The notes: generated by a model not told the origin, from the letters alone. 64,000 nt of DNA from Pelecanus crispus (GCF_030463565.1 NC_134653.1:35277150-35341149); one strand, 5' to 3'. Shown: positions 1 to 14,266, numbered from the stretch's first letter. Numbers and translations are program-made.

Positions 1-415
1 ACCGCCTCTCTGGGCAACCTGTGCCAGTGCTTCACCGCCCTCAGTGTAAGGAATTTCTTCCTTATATTCAGTCTAAATCTATCCTTATTTAGTTTAAACC
101 CATCACCCCTTGTCCTGTCCCAACAGGCCTTGCTAAAAGCTTGCCCCCCCCTTCCTGCAGCCCCTGTCAGCGCTGCCAGGCCGCACTCAGGCCTCCCCGC
201 AGCCCCCTCCTCTCCAGGCTGAGCACCCCCAGCCCCCCCAGCCTGGCCCCGCAGCAGAGGGGCTCCGGCCCTCGGGGCATTTCTGTGGCCTCCTCCAGAC
301 CCGCTCCGACAGCTCCGTGTCCTTGTGCCGAGGGCCCAGAGCTGGGCGCAGGGCTGCAGGGGGGTCTGCCCAGAGCGGGGCAGGGGGGCAGAATCCCCTC
401 CCTCAACCTGCTGTT
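1..415 (-). repeat. CR1 LINE 3' fragment, antisense, cut by the window edge
   Basis: The plus strand reads as the reverse complement of a CR1 3' region. Recognisable phrases are 'tctccaggctgagcaccccc', 'agctccgtgtccttgtgc' and 'ggggcagaatcccctccctc', in the order expected for a minus-strand element. The subfamily differs from the CR1 at 28.4-29.3 kb. It is old: the encoded C-terminal reverse-transcriptase frame is interrupted, and the two overlapping small ORFs here (141-464 plus, 167-448 minus) are by-products of it. The right end fades near 'ctcaacctgctg'; the 3' tail lies outside the window. Confidence 0.85.
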
Positions 416-3400
416 TAGTAAGGCTAAACTAGAAAGAACAAATTTCAAGTTAAGTATACCTTAGAAACATTGCTGTGAGCTTGAATTTACTTATTTTAAC
501 CAAATGCATGATTTTAAAGAAGAGGTTCTTGGAGCAGAATATAAGCGGAATATAAGCAAGGTCTGTAACATCCCTGTGCAGTTGCTCTTTGAATCTTGTA
601 CAATCAAAACAGCAATACAGAATACTACTTGGGAAGAATCCACCATTCAGAATAGAAATAACATTTTCCTCCTGCCTTACTCAGCTCCTGATCAGAAGAC
701 GCAATCACTATAAGCAGGCTACAATATATTTAGCAGTAATGAGATTGTACTTATGCAATACAGTTGGGTGTGTCCTTCCAGTAATCATTTTATCTGTATT
801 TTGTTTTTTAAGACCCTTGAGATCTTTGTTACCTTAATTTTGTTCAGACCAAATGATGATGTGATTAAGGGCAAACTGGACTCTGCACGTTGAATTTTTC
901 ATCTAATTTATTGAGTGAGAAACCAAATTCCAAGGTTGTAGATCATTGCAATTTCAAATGAAGTCAGCTGCAGCTGTGGGTGCTCAACATCTCTGAGAGT
1001 TAGCCACAAGGATTTTATACTACGTTCAGGGCAAAGGCCTAGTAAGTACCCTGCTAGTTCTACAAACACAAACAAGAAGATTGGATACGTCGTTTCTGAT
1101 TTACCTGATACGCAACAAAGCAATTCAGATGTGCTTGTGGCAGATTGGAGAACTCAGTACTATCGTTATATTGAGTTCCGTTTGGAAGTGGAACTTGCTT
1201 TTTCTGTTATTTACCCAGTTGCATCTGGGCAGATCAGGGAATTAGGAAGTTCTTCTAGTAATTCTTGGAGGGAATCTTTTGATTTCTTTATTGCAAATCC
1301 CAGTTGCAGTGTTGCAATTACTACATTTCTACAAGGTATATTCGCTCCAATGCCATTATGATATTCCTTTTCACTGGACAATCCTTTTGGAATATGAACC
1401 CATGGGGAGGAATTAGGTTGCACAAAAAAGGGAGCAGTGGACAAGTAACTCATTTGTATGCAACCACGGGGAAAAGCTATTGTATATGCAAACCTATTAT
1501 TGTGTGCAAGCAGTAATGATATATGGGACCTGCATTGCTGGGATAGCTAAAGTGTACAAGTTCTGTGTAAGTTTTTTTCTTTAAAGAATTCATTATTTGT
1601 AAATATTTGTAAAATCGGATATAAATGCCTATTCTGTCCAGTAATGGAGTCTCATTTAACTAGAATTCTAGTAGGAAGACATACTGGGTTGATAGCTTGC
1701 TTTCAGTAGGCCCGCTTCTGAATGACTTGGGGCTGAATGCAGATATGCGGTATATCCACCCACACTTGAATTAGCTAGGTGAATGTTTTTGTACTAACAG
1801 TATATAATTGTAACTTGTTTTTATTCTCACTAAAAATTTATTGATTTGCTGAGGTGATCAATCATTTATGCCATTTGGAAAAAAAAACATATCCTAAAAA
1901 TATCATGTTAAAATTGTAGTCAGAGTGCACTTTGGCTTGTTATAGAAATATTATTGTTTAAAATTGTTTAAATCTACATCAGTACGGACATTAATGGCTA
2001 AATACAGAAGGCCAGATATTGAGCAGATGCAAACTGCTGCCGTTTCATTCATTTCTATTGAACTGTTGCAATTTACACCAAATCAGAGAATCACTCTAAT
2101 GCACCACTTCTCCTGCCTTCACCCTGAACGTTGCCCAACTAAACAATTAGTTTTACTAATTTAATGGAAACTCTTTGCATGTTTTCCCACATGCACTAAC
2201 CTCAGTTTCAAGATAAGAAAAGCATGCAGCGATCAGTGCTGGCACAGAGAACATTATCCAGGCTGCAGTCAAAGGGTGACCATAGTAGCTGCTACTTGCG
2301 AAACTCCTAACTCTCCTTGGATGGGAAATTTGGACAAAGGGACAGGAAATTCCACGGTACTGATAAAAAAAAAAAAAAAGAATTAAAGAGTATGATGCTA
2401 GCAAGCATAGCTTCACCTTGCAACAGCACTGCTTTTTACTGTCTGCGCTGAGAGTGGTTCCACCTCGGACATCTCAGGAGTTCAAAAGGATGTTGATCCA
2501 ATTGCCGCCACCTTGTCCTCCAGTCTCTTGTAAACTTGGCAGTCATTCTGTATTTCTGAAAGCTTCGTGGGAGCCAGCCACTCACTATACTACTTCAAGA
2601 CTATTTTCTCTCAGATCCTGTTGCTCCATGACTTCTGCAGAAGACCCATTTCCCTACTCTCCCAGAGTGCTAGCTTTCAAGCCACATACATGTGAACGGA
2701 GTATGGGAGGAAACAGGGTTCATTTAGAAGTGGAAGGTCTAGCATGACTAAATAATAACCTGTGTATCGTGCAATTTCCAGTGAAACTGATGGCGAGAAA
2801 AAGACTATAGATTTGAGAATTAATTCTTCTGTCTTCCTCTCTTGGGCTGTAGAGTGCTCTCAGATAGGATCTGGATTATTTAGCTGATGTCTCTTTTTTG
2901 TGCTCTCCTTCCACTTGACCATCCTGTGTTCAAATCTGCTTACACAAGCACATAGCCCTGAACAGAGAACATATGCATAGAAAATAAGACTTTTCCTCAT
3001 AGCTGTCTCGGAATAATGTTCGGTGGATTAATGGGTTAAAGAAAGGAATGGAAGATGTAGGAACAGTTTATCTTTTGATATTTTGTTTAAGAAACCTGTA
3101 ACACCTGTACACATCCTATTCTTATCTACCTGGGAAAACAAATACAAAGTTAATGAAGCAAACCACCCAGCCTAATAGGAAGATTACTAGCCACCCTGAA
3201 AAAAATGACATCCATGAATAACCAGGCTTCCTATTCCTTCTTCTAACAATGCTCCCCTCACATAGACCTGAGACTAAATCCAGTGTAAGGAAACATCCGT
3301 GCTAATACTGAACATTGCGGAAGGTTAAACGTAGAATTGAATGGCAATCTTGTCAGATCATTTTCTTTCCTTAGCTGCAGCATACATACCATGATGCATT

Positions 3401-4140
3401 CCTCAACTGTTGTTAATTTAAAGGGTTTGAGGCTGAAAAAAAAAGGAGATTCTGGAAATGTCATGCTGGTCCATGTGGGTTAACTTAGTCTGAGGTATCT
3501 GCATTTTCAGTTCAAGGATTCAAAGTGACTCGGTGGAAGACTCTCATTTGCTTTTTTCTCTCTACTGTTTCTCTTTAATCTGAAAATCAAGAGGACCAAG
3601 ATTTAATATTAGAATTCTGTGCAGCGGTTTATTAGCAGTATTCTGAAAAAGAATTAATACTTTAGATCATAAAAAAATGAGGAGTTTTTAGATGTGTGTA
3701 GATAGAAAATAAAATATTCTCTGGGAGATTGTATAATGTAAGAACACTGTAATTTATATTTCACTGGGAATAATGTTAAATCGTGCTAAGAAGAAATCAT
3801 GCAGATTTCAGATTTGCCATGTGCCACAGGAAAATATCTGTATCCAGATAGTTAAGATTTTAGAAAGATTATTTTGGCTTTTGCTTTTGTAATAGAAACC
3901 TCAGGCATATATTATTATCTATCCAACTATCTAGGCTCTTTGTCTTCAAGCTTTTAACATATGTTCTTAACTACGTTTTCAGGAATCGGTGTAAATATCT
4001 TTTTTTGGTAATATGTTTCCTCTTATTCCTTTGTCCTTTTGGGAGCCACACAATTCGGACTAAACATCCCTGTAGAGAAAGAATATCCCACTGCTCAAAA
4101 TCTTTTTACTTTGCTGAGTTCTGTTTTCATTTAGACGCAT
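416..4140. other. Intergenic, no gene recognised
   Basis: This is AT-rich sequence without a convincing coding exon. The longest reading frame is about 109 codons (2,418-2,747), is isolated and shows no family signature. Short A runs occur (for example near 2,366). I see no promoter, RNA gene or clear transposon here. Confidence 0.5.
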
Positions 4141-4144
4141 AGTC

Positions 4145-4345
4145 AAAATTCCATACTTGATCAGACTAGTGGTATAGTTAGCCCAGTATCCTGTCTTTAA
4201 GAAAAGCTAGTAACAGATGCTGCATAGGAAGGGGAAAGGAATGTTTCAGTTAGTAACCCAGGGGTAACCTGCCTGCGGGGAAAGGTTTCTCCCCAAGCCA
4301 CAACAGTCTGAGACCGAGTTATGCCCTGAAGTATAAAGTTTGATA
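4145..4345 (+). repeat. Old amniote interspersed repeat (candidate)
   Basis: The segment contains 'atcagactagtggtatag', 'tagcccagtatcctgtct', 'aacagatgctgcatagg', then a G-rich stretch and 'ttatgccctgaagtat'. This word order matches an interspersed repeat that I know from turtle and crocodilian sequences ('catctagcccagtatcctgtc...agatgcttcagagg...ttatgccctgaagca'). The family name is not certain. The copy is strongly diverged, consistent with an insertion older than birds. Confidence 0.5.
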
Positions 4346-5208
4346 TCCTTTTGAAAACTGCAGTTTTGAAAAATAGCTGTCACGATTTTGCAAAACTTTT
4401 TGTGCAGTATCTATTTCTTCATAGAGTCCCATGAAGTTCTTGCCTCCACAGTTTGCATGGTGACAATGAGTTCAATAAGCCAATTATGCTCAGTTTACGA
4501 AATAGATTTCCTTTCTGTCACTCTTCTCTTTGATCCATTTCAATTTAATTAAATGGTCAAAACTGAAAGTATATTTTTTCCGTCTTGAAAAATAAATCCT
4601 TCATCGTAAGTTTTCAGAAAATAGCCTATCTAGTTCTTTATTTTTCATTTGGAATAATTCTGAGCTTTTACACTGATGAGAGATTGTTTAAGCAACCATC
4701 TCACTTATCTGCTGTAGAAACAATATTTTAAAGATGCAATTTTATGTAAAAGAAGCTAGTTCAACATGTAATTCTCTTCTGCCTTTGATGGATCATTTGC
4801 TCAGACATAATGAATTCTGCTGAATCTGATAACTTTATTTCTCCTAAAGTAATCACAGTAAAATAATGAGTTACTCTATCATAATTTTTGCTTTGTTTCT
4901 CATCGCTTGCCTTTTTCACTTGAAAAAAGTCCTTGAGTTCTTGATTAGTCTTCTTGGCTTAAAGGACTTGTCTTTTGCCAGGTTGAAAGAAAAAATTATT
5001 CAGATTCTTTACTTTTGATTCACCATTGCTCTGAAATAATGAATGGTATCCTTTCTTATAATGACCCAAAACATCAAGGGTGGCTTCTTACTCGCTATGA
5101 AAAGACACAGGCCCAGCTTTTTCATTGGGATAAAAAACTTGTTAATAAAATCAGCACAGTGGTTCAGGTACGTTAGCCTGTTAGACCTCCGACAGGAAAG
5201 TCACAGAT

Positions 5209-5283
5209 CTTAAGAAGAAGAAGAAGAAAGGGAAGGAGAAACAGAGATTCATGGGAGGAAAAAAAGGGGGGGGGGGGGGGGGG
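5209..5283 (+). repeat. Polypurine tract: AAG repeat followed by an uninterrupted run of 18 G
   Basis: Around 5,210-5,228 there are about five AAG units, followed by mostly A/G sequence. The tract ends in AAAAA and 18 consecutive G (5,266-5,283). It is a simple-sequence tract; the exact G count is vulnerable to sequencing error. Confidence 0.9.
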
Positions 5284-8200
5284 AATGTGATTTCAGATGG
5301 TATCAAACAAAAGAAAAGAATGTTACCGTCAGTTCTCTCCCACCAAATTTGCCTCTGCCCAGTTCAATGCTGGTACCACTGCTCAGGTCAGAGATTTATT
5401 AAAATGCAATAAAGTGACAATATTCCTGGAAACCTGGAACCATCCTGGAACTACCTGAAGAATTCTTCTTAAAGGGACTGATCCAAAACCCACAAAAGTA
5501 AAGAGGATCTTTTGCATTGATTTCAAGAGGCTTTCAGTTGTACCATAATCCCGCATCGGTGAAACAAATGCTGAACTGGTTGTTGGCAAGGTATCTGAGG
5601 GGAAGCCACTACTGCTGTTACTAACAGAATTTATCATTAATAGGAAGAAAATACCACACTGTATTCACTGACGTGGTAACAATACCTCTCCATCCGATAA
5701 CTTCATGCAATTAAAACCATCACAAACTTGAGATTTTTGAAACATTTGAAGAGTTAAAATTCATCAGAAGTTTGAAACCTGTTGTATTCAAACTATCAGA
5801 AAGGGCTTGTATTTACTTCTCAACCAGTACATTTTAAAAGTATGTGCACTTTTTCAAATGCTTTTTCACATCCTATTCCCAGTGATGACCTCTAAGTGCA
5901 GGACTTAGGTATTATTTTTTACTGAAATGAGATCTCTTTAATCAGCTTTAAAAACATTGTGAACTGAAACTGCTCTTATTTAAAAGTTTAACTTTACTTT
6001 CATCAATTTATAATCAGAGTTTCTCTGGTATGTTTGATTCCTGACAAACAAGGATAAAAGTCTTGTGCCCCCATTGCTAATGAGATGATAAAACAGCAGG
6101 GATCAAGTTTTTAATTACTACAGGCTATGCACTGGAGAGGTACCAATGATATTTTCTATTGCATGTCTAAGTTGTAACTTCAGGCTTATGACAGTCATGC
6201 TGTGTTCCTCTGCCTTTGATGATCACTCATCTTTGTCTCTTGAGAACATACAAAAATTTCTGAGCTTGGATCCTGGGGGGCTTGCAATTATTGCTGTAAC
6301 CTGGCACAGGTTCCAGTGTAGTACCATTGCTGCTCAGTGAGGATCTGATGTCTGAACGGACGATAGGACATGCAAAACATCTATGAACTTTTCTTCTCAG
6401 ACAATCTGGATTCTCAATCTAGTTGTATGCAAGTCCCTTTAATTATTATGCTCTTAATTAAGCTGGAGAATCATTTAATATTGTTTCATTTTTTCCTCTT
6501 AGAAGCACAATCTATTACCTTTTCATACATACAGAATTACGGCCACAGGCACAAGCAATACACATTTTTGGCACTAGGGGACCCAGGCCTTGAAAATTGA
6601 CAATCCAGGCATATTTTTGGAAACGATCATCATTCCTACCCACGTTTATAAGCTTGTTGAGCAAATTTTGTTTATTTGACTAAAATTAATACTGAAGCAA
6701 GAGATTAAAATGCATTTTCTACAAATAGTTTCATTATTAGAAAGAGAGAGCTGACGCTGATGATTTTGCAGACCTATCCTTCCCTTCCCCGGTTTTACAG
6801 ATCTCCCCCACACTAATCAACCTGCATATAGTCGGCCATTATTCCAGTTATTCCAATGCTGCTTCTTCCTTTTGCTCCATACCACTGTCTTAGATAAGAG
6901 TGAATATTTCCTTTGGCTCCAGCGCAAGGCAAACAAAAGAAGAGCCACCAATTGTGCTAACATAGGCAAAGCACAGATGAGACCAGAAGGAGGATGTTTG
7001 TAGGTTACATGGAAAGTCACCTCTCTCAGTTGCCTCAGGACTGGATCGCTGCTTAGATCACCAGAAATTTGTGGGGAGGAAAAAAATCAGAGGAAAAACA
7101 CTGAAAGTATCTTCTCACTGAGCTTCTATGAGTTTTTTCTCTGAATACAAGGTTTATCTTCTCATGAAAAAGTTTGTGAAATCTGAACATGAACCCACCA
7201 GGTTCTTCAAATCAAGAAGAGGTTTTCTCTGTACAGGCCATGTACCCACCAAAATTTGCTCTGAACCCACCACTGCTTTTTTCTGTCACAGCTGCACAGC
7301 TCTGCCACTGTTCCACGGAATCCTACAGGCATAATTTCCTTTAAATTCCTTTACACTGAGAGAGCACTCTACAAGAAAATTATTTCATCCCCATTTTGCG
7401 TTGCCTTTTCTGTTTAATGTCCGCTTGATGTGAGAGACAGGTATGTCTCAGCTTTTTTTTCCAACCAAAATGAAGCTGCTATTCCTTTCCTCAGTTCCTT
7501 CAGTTTATACTTCCTCTCTGCAGCTAAATCTTAACCCAGGAGGGAGTTTTCCACCTGGGGAAGGAGTTAAGACCACAGAAATTGTGACATCTCCAGCATG
7601 GAGTCAGCAAGGGGGAAAAGATGAGTCTGGATTCAGGAGCAGGAGGTCCTCCTTGAGTGCTGAAACACAAAAAAATAAGAGACTACTTTTTGTTTGTCTA
7701 AACTCGAAGATTTTACAGTAGCATCATTTGTGTATGGGAAAAATACCGAAGGACGTGCCTGCATGCAGAGATCTTGCAAAATACTTCATGAAAGCAAACT
7801 TTAACTAATATATTCATTTCAGCAAGAATTGTGAGTTCTGCTCTGACTTGGATTCTCCAGACACTACATGTCAGACAAATGCTACAGAAATCAACCTCAC
7901 AGGTGACCCACTTCTCTCTAGCTTGAGGATAAAACCCGACTGCTTTGGTAGCCCCATCCAAACTGGCGGTAAATAGTAATTCTTAAAGAAAAACAGGGTG
8001 GTAACATTAACTTCAAAAAGTTCTTCACAAATTTGAAAACTTCTGTTAAATAACCAGCCATGATTAATGCACTTAGCTGTAGAATTCAATTACATTTTAA
8101 AAGCAAATCATGAAGGAGACTTCATACTTGTTTTCTTTTACAACTGATATGACAGATCAAAAATGTTAATGCTACAAATACCGACTAGAACCCAAATATA

Positions 8201-11200
8201 GCTTAAATGCACTGATTTATTTTACAAATGTAGGACATCCAATTAATAGGCTATTGTTCTGTAGAGGCGATCAATGGCACTTAAGAACTATACAGCTTGT
8301 ATCAACCCAAACCAATGCATAAATAGAATCAAGAGACATTTAATATGCCACATAATAGAATTTGAAATGAAGTTGACCATAAAATGTGTATAATCTAAAC
8401 TGCAGAGATCACTCCATTTTAATGATCTGTTCCCTAAAAAGAAAATGTAAGTGTTTAAAAGATTTAGCAAAATGTGTGCATAGATTGAATAAATCATCAT
8501 GGGTATCAATTACATCTTGAAAATAGTCTACAGCTCTTATAACATCAAGGACTGGTTTTAATTACAGCTGCAGTGCAACTAACATTTTCTTAATTTTAAT
8601 GAGTGTTGTTCTATTATAGGATTAACTCGTGCTGAAGCTGAAGAAGCCAAAAGAATTTTGAATTAAAAGAATTCCAAAGACATTTGAGAGGTACACAGAA
8701 CAGCAGATTGTTTTGAAACATGTTGGATTTTGGCCCAAATGCTGTTCTACTTTCTCACTCGATGAGACGTCTCATGGGAGTACGGCAAACAAGATTTGGC
8801 CTTTTTTCCAGAATTGTAAAAAGTAAGTGTTGCAATGGGCTACAAGTGCAAAGCTGTAGTAAATTCCTGTCTATATCAGAGAAATTTGTGTAACTAAAAT
8901 GAGCACATTATAATCCTTAATATAGAGGCACACCAGTAACACCAACTCTTTTAAGTTCCTGTGTTTAGTTGTAAATCATGCTTGACTGACATATTGTATA
9001 TATATGATGTACCATTGTAAGAGCACTGATACAGCAGCAAAATTTCGTCAGCTAGGCAAGGTATTAAGTGAAATATTTTATAAAGGTCAAAGAACCACTT
9101 GGAAGACTCCTGAATCACAATCAAAACCAAGAAACAGTGAGTTTGCATTTATCATCAGCATTTCAAAGCATTTTAAAATTTTATTATTAAAGAATGATAG
9201 AACTTAGTTTACTACAGACCAGGGTAGAGAGGTGACAAGAGTCCATTTTGTGGGCACTCTAGTTTTTGTCCCCCTCTTTGCCTGGCTTACCCAAAGGGTG
9301 ATCCTGATCAACCACTTGCTATTTATGTTCAGGACTCTTTTATTTTGGTCCATTCTTAGGCTACTGGTCATGAATGAGGTCTAATGTGGGACATAAAGAA
9401 GACTGACTTCATGACCCACCAACAATTTATGGGAAGCAGCTGTTTTTGTGTAAACATGTGAAGTGTTAGTACAGAGATTAGAAATCATCATTCAGCCGCG
9501 AATGAGGGCTCTTGAATACAGGGGCAGAAGGAACATCATATTCCTGTTATGCTAGAACTGTGCCACTGTTAAATTTAAGAATTCCAAACTGAAATATTCA
9601 TGTTTATAGAAAAGTGAACATAGTTCTTGAGGCTACTGCCATACCTCAAGCCTATGATTTCTGTATGCTGAGGACAGAAACATTTGCATTTGTCATCTCA
9701 TTTTTCTTCAGCAAAATTCTTTCCCCTGACTTTTTCATTAAAAGAGCTGTGGTGTGTACCGAGAACGTTATTTTGCTTATACAAAAGGAAAACTAGATAA
9801 TAGGTGCTTTTTATGTCAAAAGGTTGTATGGCTTTTCTCCCACTGCTGGGTGGCCATAATATTTAAGTCATAAATGGGCAAATGTCAAAGCAGGTCTCCT
9901 GCTGTGCCTGACTCCCTCTAATAATTAGGTGCTGGTTTATTGTTCTGTGGCTTAGTTGTGAGTACAGCTGTCAGCTGACATAACTGGGAATGGAAGGACC
10001 ACATTCCTTATAGCTAGACAACTCCCTTCAAAATTCATGGCATATTTACAGCCATCAGATTTGCAGTATCAGGTTCCAGACTATAGCTGCACACAGCTAA
10101 ACATCTGAGCCTATGCGACTGCGCTCTTAAATGCACGTGTTTAGCATCAAGAATTTATATTCATCCAAAATAAGGAGGATCGGCCCTTCCATCCAGCTAT
10201 GAGTGTGCCTTGCGTTGTTTCAGAAGAACCAACCAGCTTCACAGCCCAGCTGGAAGCATCCCTTCCCTGGAACTGCCCCAGGGTCTAACACTGCTGCGCG
10301 GGCCCCAGCTCCCTTCCCTCTCACACAAGTCCTGGCGAGCACGGGACAGGGAGAAAGAAGCCATGTGGAAAGAGTACCCCTGTGGTACCCTTTGGAGTTT
10401 GGATGCACTTGGAGCAGTATACCAGTAGCATAATTTAGCAACTTGCTAAAAAGCAAGTAAAAACAAAAAAAAAAAGGCAACTAAAAAGGTTGTTGGGAGT
10501 GTATCCATGTGGAGACAGAGGGCTCCGATTCATTTTTGCCCACGGAAAAATACAACAGCCATTTACGCCTCGCCTGTCTTGCTGCTGTTTGAAAGGTGTT
10601 TCACCATCCTACCATCCTTTTTCAGACTCTCTGTAGACTCCTGTGATACTTCGAAGGGCAAAAAACTTCTGTTGGGTCTGACAACTAAGGGAGGACCTTC
10701 CTGTCCTGGCGTACCTCTTCTTTGAAGGCTTCGGGTAGCAACACCGGTTCAGTGCCCACCAGGAAAGCTTGCCGTGCCAAAGTTATTTCCCGGGTGAAGG
10801 GACCTCATGGGAATGAGGGCGTATGGACGGAGAGGTGCCGTTGCGTGGGCTGCACCGCGAGCTGCCCGGCTCAAGGTGACTCTTCGTAAGGTGTACTGCA
10901 AGGACACGGGTCTGTGTCGCCGCCACGCAAGCAGGCATGGGGTGGCACACAGCGGCGATCATTCTAGACATCTCTCACGTAGCTTGAGCCAATCTGGATA
11001 GCAACAAGAAGAAAGCACGGATGCAGGACCTGCTGTTCCCTCTGACGCCGGCGGGAGATTTGCTACAGGCTGGGAAAGCCCTGGCTGAGATGTGGTAAGG
11101 GCGGGTTCTCAGAAATAGCCCTTTTCAAGAGGCATTCTTGAAAAGGAAGAAGTTACAACAACTTGCTGCTCCAGCCCAAAGGTACACAGGTTTAACGCTG

Positions 11201-14200
11201 CAGGATTCTTAGCTCTTTGTGTACTTAACAAAACATGTCAGTAATGTTCCTACAAAAACTTTCCTGTGGCAGCTGTCAGACTTGTTATAAGCTGTAGTTG
11301 AGCAACCAGTCAGGACATGTGGCTTTCTTGGGGAGAGGGTTTTTACAAGGATTGTTGTGTTATTTTATTCCAGAAAATCAAATTAGCTCCTTGCTATTCC
11401 ATATTCTAGCAATAACTTCCTACTGAAAACGCATCCTCCTTCAGCATGGACTTCAGCATGGAAACAAGGCAAAAATAGCTCATCCAAAGCTAGTAGCGTT
11501 CAGGAAGAACATTTAGAAAACACTGAATCCTTAACATCTCAGTCCCCAGCCTTTATTCAAGGAAACCTTCTCTGATATTAGTGGCACCTTTTTTTCTGGG
11601 CAGAATCTGTAAGGGCAGTCCCATATTGCCAGAAGAAAGGTAAGAGACCAGAGTTTTGGACAGAGAATTTCTTCGCCACGGCATGCGACTGGACACAGAA
11701 ATGATAAGAAAAAGTTTACTGAGAAGGAAGACAACCAATAAAATATCAGTAAATCTTAGGGTTTTACTAGCAGTCACATACTGACCCTGATGAAGGTGTT
11801 AATTCACTTTAGCGGTTCTTTGAATAGGAAAAAGCCAGAGTGAAAAAAAGGAAAAACAGAGCAAACAACGTAAGATATTTTTCTGCTTCCTAAACACTGG
11901 CTAATCATTCACCCCACTTTTTGCTAGATAAGAAAGTTCTAGTGGTGGCTATTTGTGAGACACTTAATGCAGTGAGACTTTTTTTTTTTAATTATTTTTG
12001 CCCAGGAGACAAATGTGTAACCATATGATTTTTCCCCCTGCTATGTTAAAAATGCATTTATATTTTTTCAAGCGCACCCCGATTAAAGAGGGCACATCTG
12101 TTTTAAGTCCTTCTTTATGAAAATTACTGAGCTTCCTCTGAAAGCTTATCTTTTAATTTCAAAAATTCTTTGCAGCAATAACTTAGATAATAACCAACCA
12201 TATTTCTGTCTTCTTTAGGAAAAAAAGGGAGAGAGCGAGAGAGAGAGAAAGAAAGAAAGGACCGTTTTGAGCTTTGAACTCCCCCTCCCTCCCCTCTTTG
12301 GGTCTCCTTTGAAAAGGCCTCCCTCATTTGCGTTTAAAATGGATGTTTCATACTGGTTGATTAGTGTTAGTATGGGATACCAGCCGCTCTCAGCCCAAGG
12401 CTCAGCTTGAGATCTGCGGATTATTCATCAACTTCCCCGGCAGGGGGGGACCGTTTCTCACTTTCACTGCACAGCAGCAAAGTGTTCAGCTTTGCTTTTT
12501 AAGATTTTTTTCTCCCTTTTCACAAAGTTGTTTTTTTTTTCCTCCCCCCCCACCCCCTTCCCCATGAAGGGGTTACTTGAGTGTACATAACACCAGATCA
12601 CTTTTAATACCAAACCTCCCCCTCCCCGACCAGCTTTCTCACTCTGAATAGCACATAATGGATCGGGACGTATTTACCGTATGTCTGCCTGGTTACAACC
12701 GTTGTTTAAGGCAAAGATCATTTAAATACATAAATTGAGACTTGGAGAGGCACTTGATTTTATCACTATATTATGGCCATATTATAGCATCTCTTCTTTT
12801 TTTCTTTTTCCTTAGGTCCGATGGATGTTTTGTTTACCACGTATTAAGTTAGACAAGCTGTAGAGGACATACGTTAAGATGTGTCTGCATTAACGATATT
12901 TCAATAACATTTACCATCGTTGCTGTTAGCAATTTGAGTACCAAGTCTAATCCAGCTCTGAACAGGCTTTTACAAAATTGTTCATTGACATTAGCTACCT
13001 GTGTATGTTTGTAATATTGGATTGTTATTATTAATCATACCTACTGAGGCAATGCTTCAGAAGCAATGAAAAGGAGTTCTCCTTCTGCAGAACAAAATAA
13101 ATAGCAGACAATTTTGTGTGCCTGAAATCTAGCCCGCTTTTGTGTCATCTGATCTCGCAAAAGATGAGTTCCCTACAAACCTGGGGTCTCTCAGTCCCGT
13201 AAGCCATTATGGATCCAGGAGTACAACTGCAACATGAAGAGTTTTTCCAGACATTAGTGAGCATATGTATTTTCCTTTGCTCCTTTCTCTCCAGCCACCT
13301 AAAGGCGCTCATCCTTCCTTGAACATAGTGACTACCCACAAAATTACTGTGTCTGCAAGGCAGAATTACTTTCGTTTAGCTTTAACCACCTAAACCAGGC
13401 ATGAACCCTGATGATTAGTTTAGAAGAATCTATTGCTGATGGAAAGAAGCCAGCACCTGCAGAATGTGGCCATCCTATCAATACTACGATGGGAAAGAAT
13501 ATCCTCTAGATATGGCATATACCATCCCCACTGACAAAGTCCAGCCAACTCGTTCAGATCAAACTCCTACCTTTTAGAGAGCAGAGACGGGGTAAGACAA
13601 TTCACGCTTACTAAGACACAGGATGATCTGGTGCAATGCTCACAATCATTAATTCTTCTTAAAATTAACAGCTCCCATGAGCTGAATTTTCTCTTTTGTT
13701 TCTCACTCTTATCGCTGAAAACTCTGAAAAAAGATTCCTCTTCCTTGGTACTTCTAGTGAACTATATTTCTCCTTCAGGATACCTTCAATCTGCGTACGA
13801 GGAGGTTAGTAGGAGTGAGAGACACGGCACAGCGCTGTGCAGACTTTGAAAACAAGAACTTCTTTACACCCATGTGGGGACCCACAGTTCCCCCTTCCTA
13901 GTGAATATAAACTAATGATACATTTTCTCTCTTTGTTACCTGATTTGTTAGTTTTGAACCTATACCTCCCAGCTGAGCCCTTTCACCATGAAACCACTGC
14001 ATGTAAAAGTCAGAAGCTGAGGATTTAGGTGCCTAAATTTCTCTAAAACTTGGTTGGGGCACATGAATGTTTCTTTTGACAGCGCTTAATCCTTCCTTAC
14101 TCTCCTCAGTTTTGTGTCTGCTGCAGCCAGGACCACAGCAGTATTTGAGTGTTGTTCATGTGCCTCGTGAATTCTGTCTCTTTCTTCTTTTTTCCAGGAG

Positions 14201-14230
14201 GAATCCATGTTGTAACTACAAAAATTTAAA
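5284..14230. other. Intergenic, no gene recognised
   Basis: The sequence is mostly AT-rich. All open frames are below 95 codons and none resembles a known protein. A GA/GAAA microsatellite lies at about 12,227-12,260 and a T/C-rich run at about 12,530-12,563. Two patches (10,200-10,430 and 10,740-11,090) are richer in CpG than their surroundings but have no ORF or promoter signature that I can defend. About 12,600-13,070 is a smooth, AT-rich, low-CpG block that could be a conserved non-coding element. Confidence 0.45.
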
Positions 14231-14266
14231 TACATACATATATATATATATATGCATATTTATATG
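14231..14266. repeat. (TA)n / (CATA)n microsatellite
   Basis: A run of ATACATACATA passes into about nine alternating TA units and then a TGCATATTTATA remnant. It is a simple repeat and probably polymorphic in length. Confidence 0.9.

Noticed and set aside
8627-8665. Possible short terminal exon after TTCTATTATAG, encoding GLTRAEAEEAKRILN then a stop
   Set aside because: Only 15 codons, low complexity (GCTGAAGCTGAAGAAGCC), no upstream exons found and no protein with this C-terminus that I can name. Chance is the simpler explanation.
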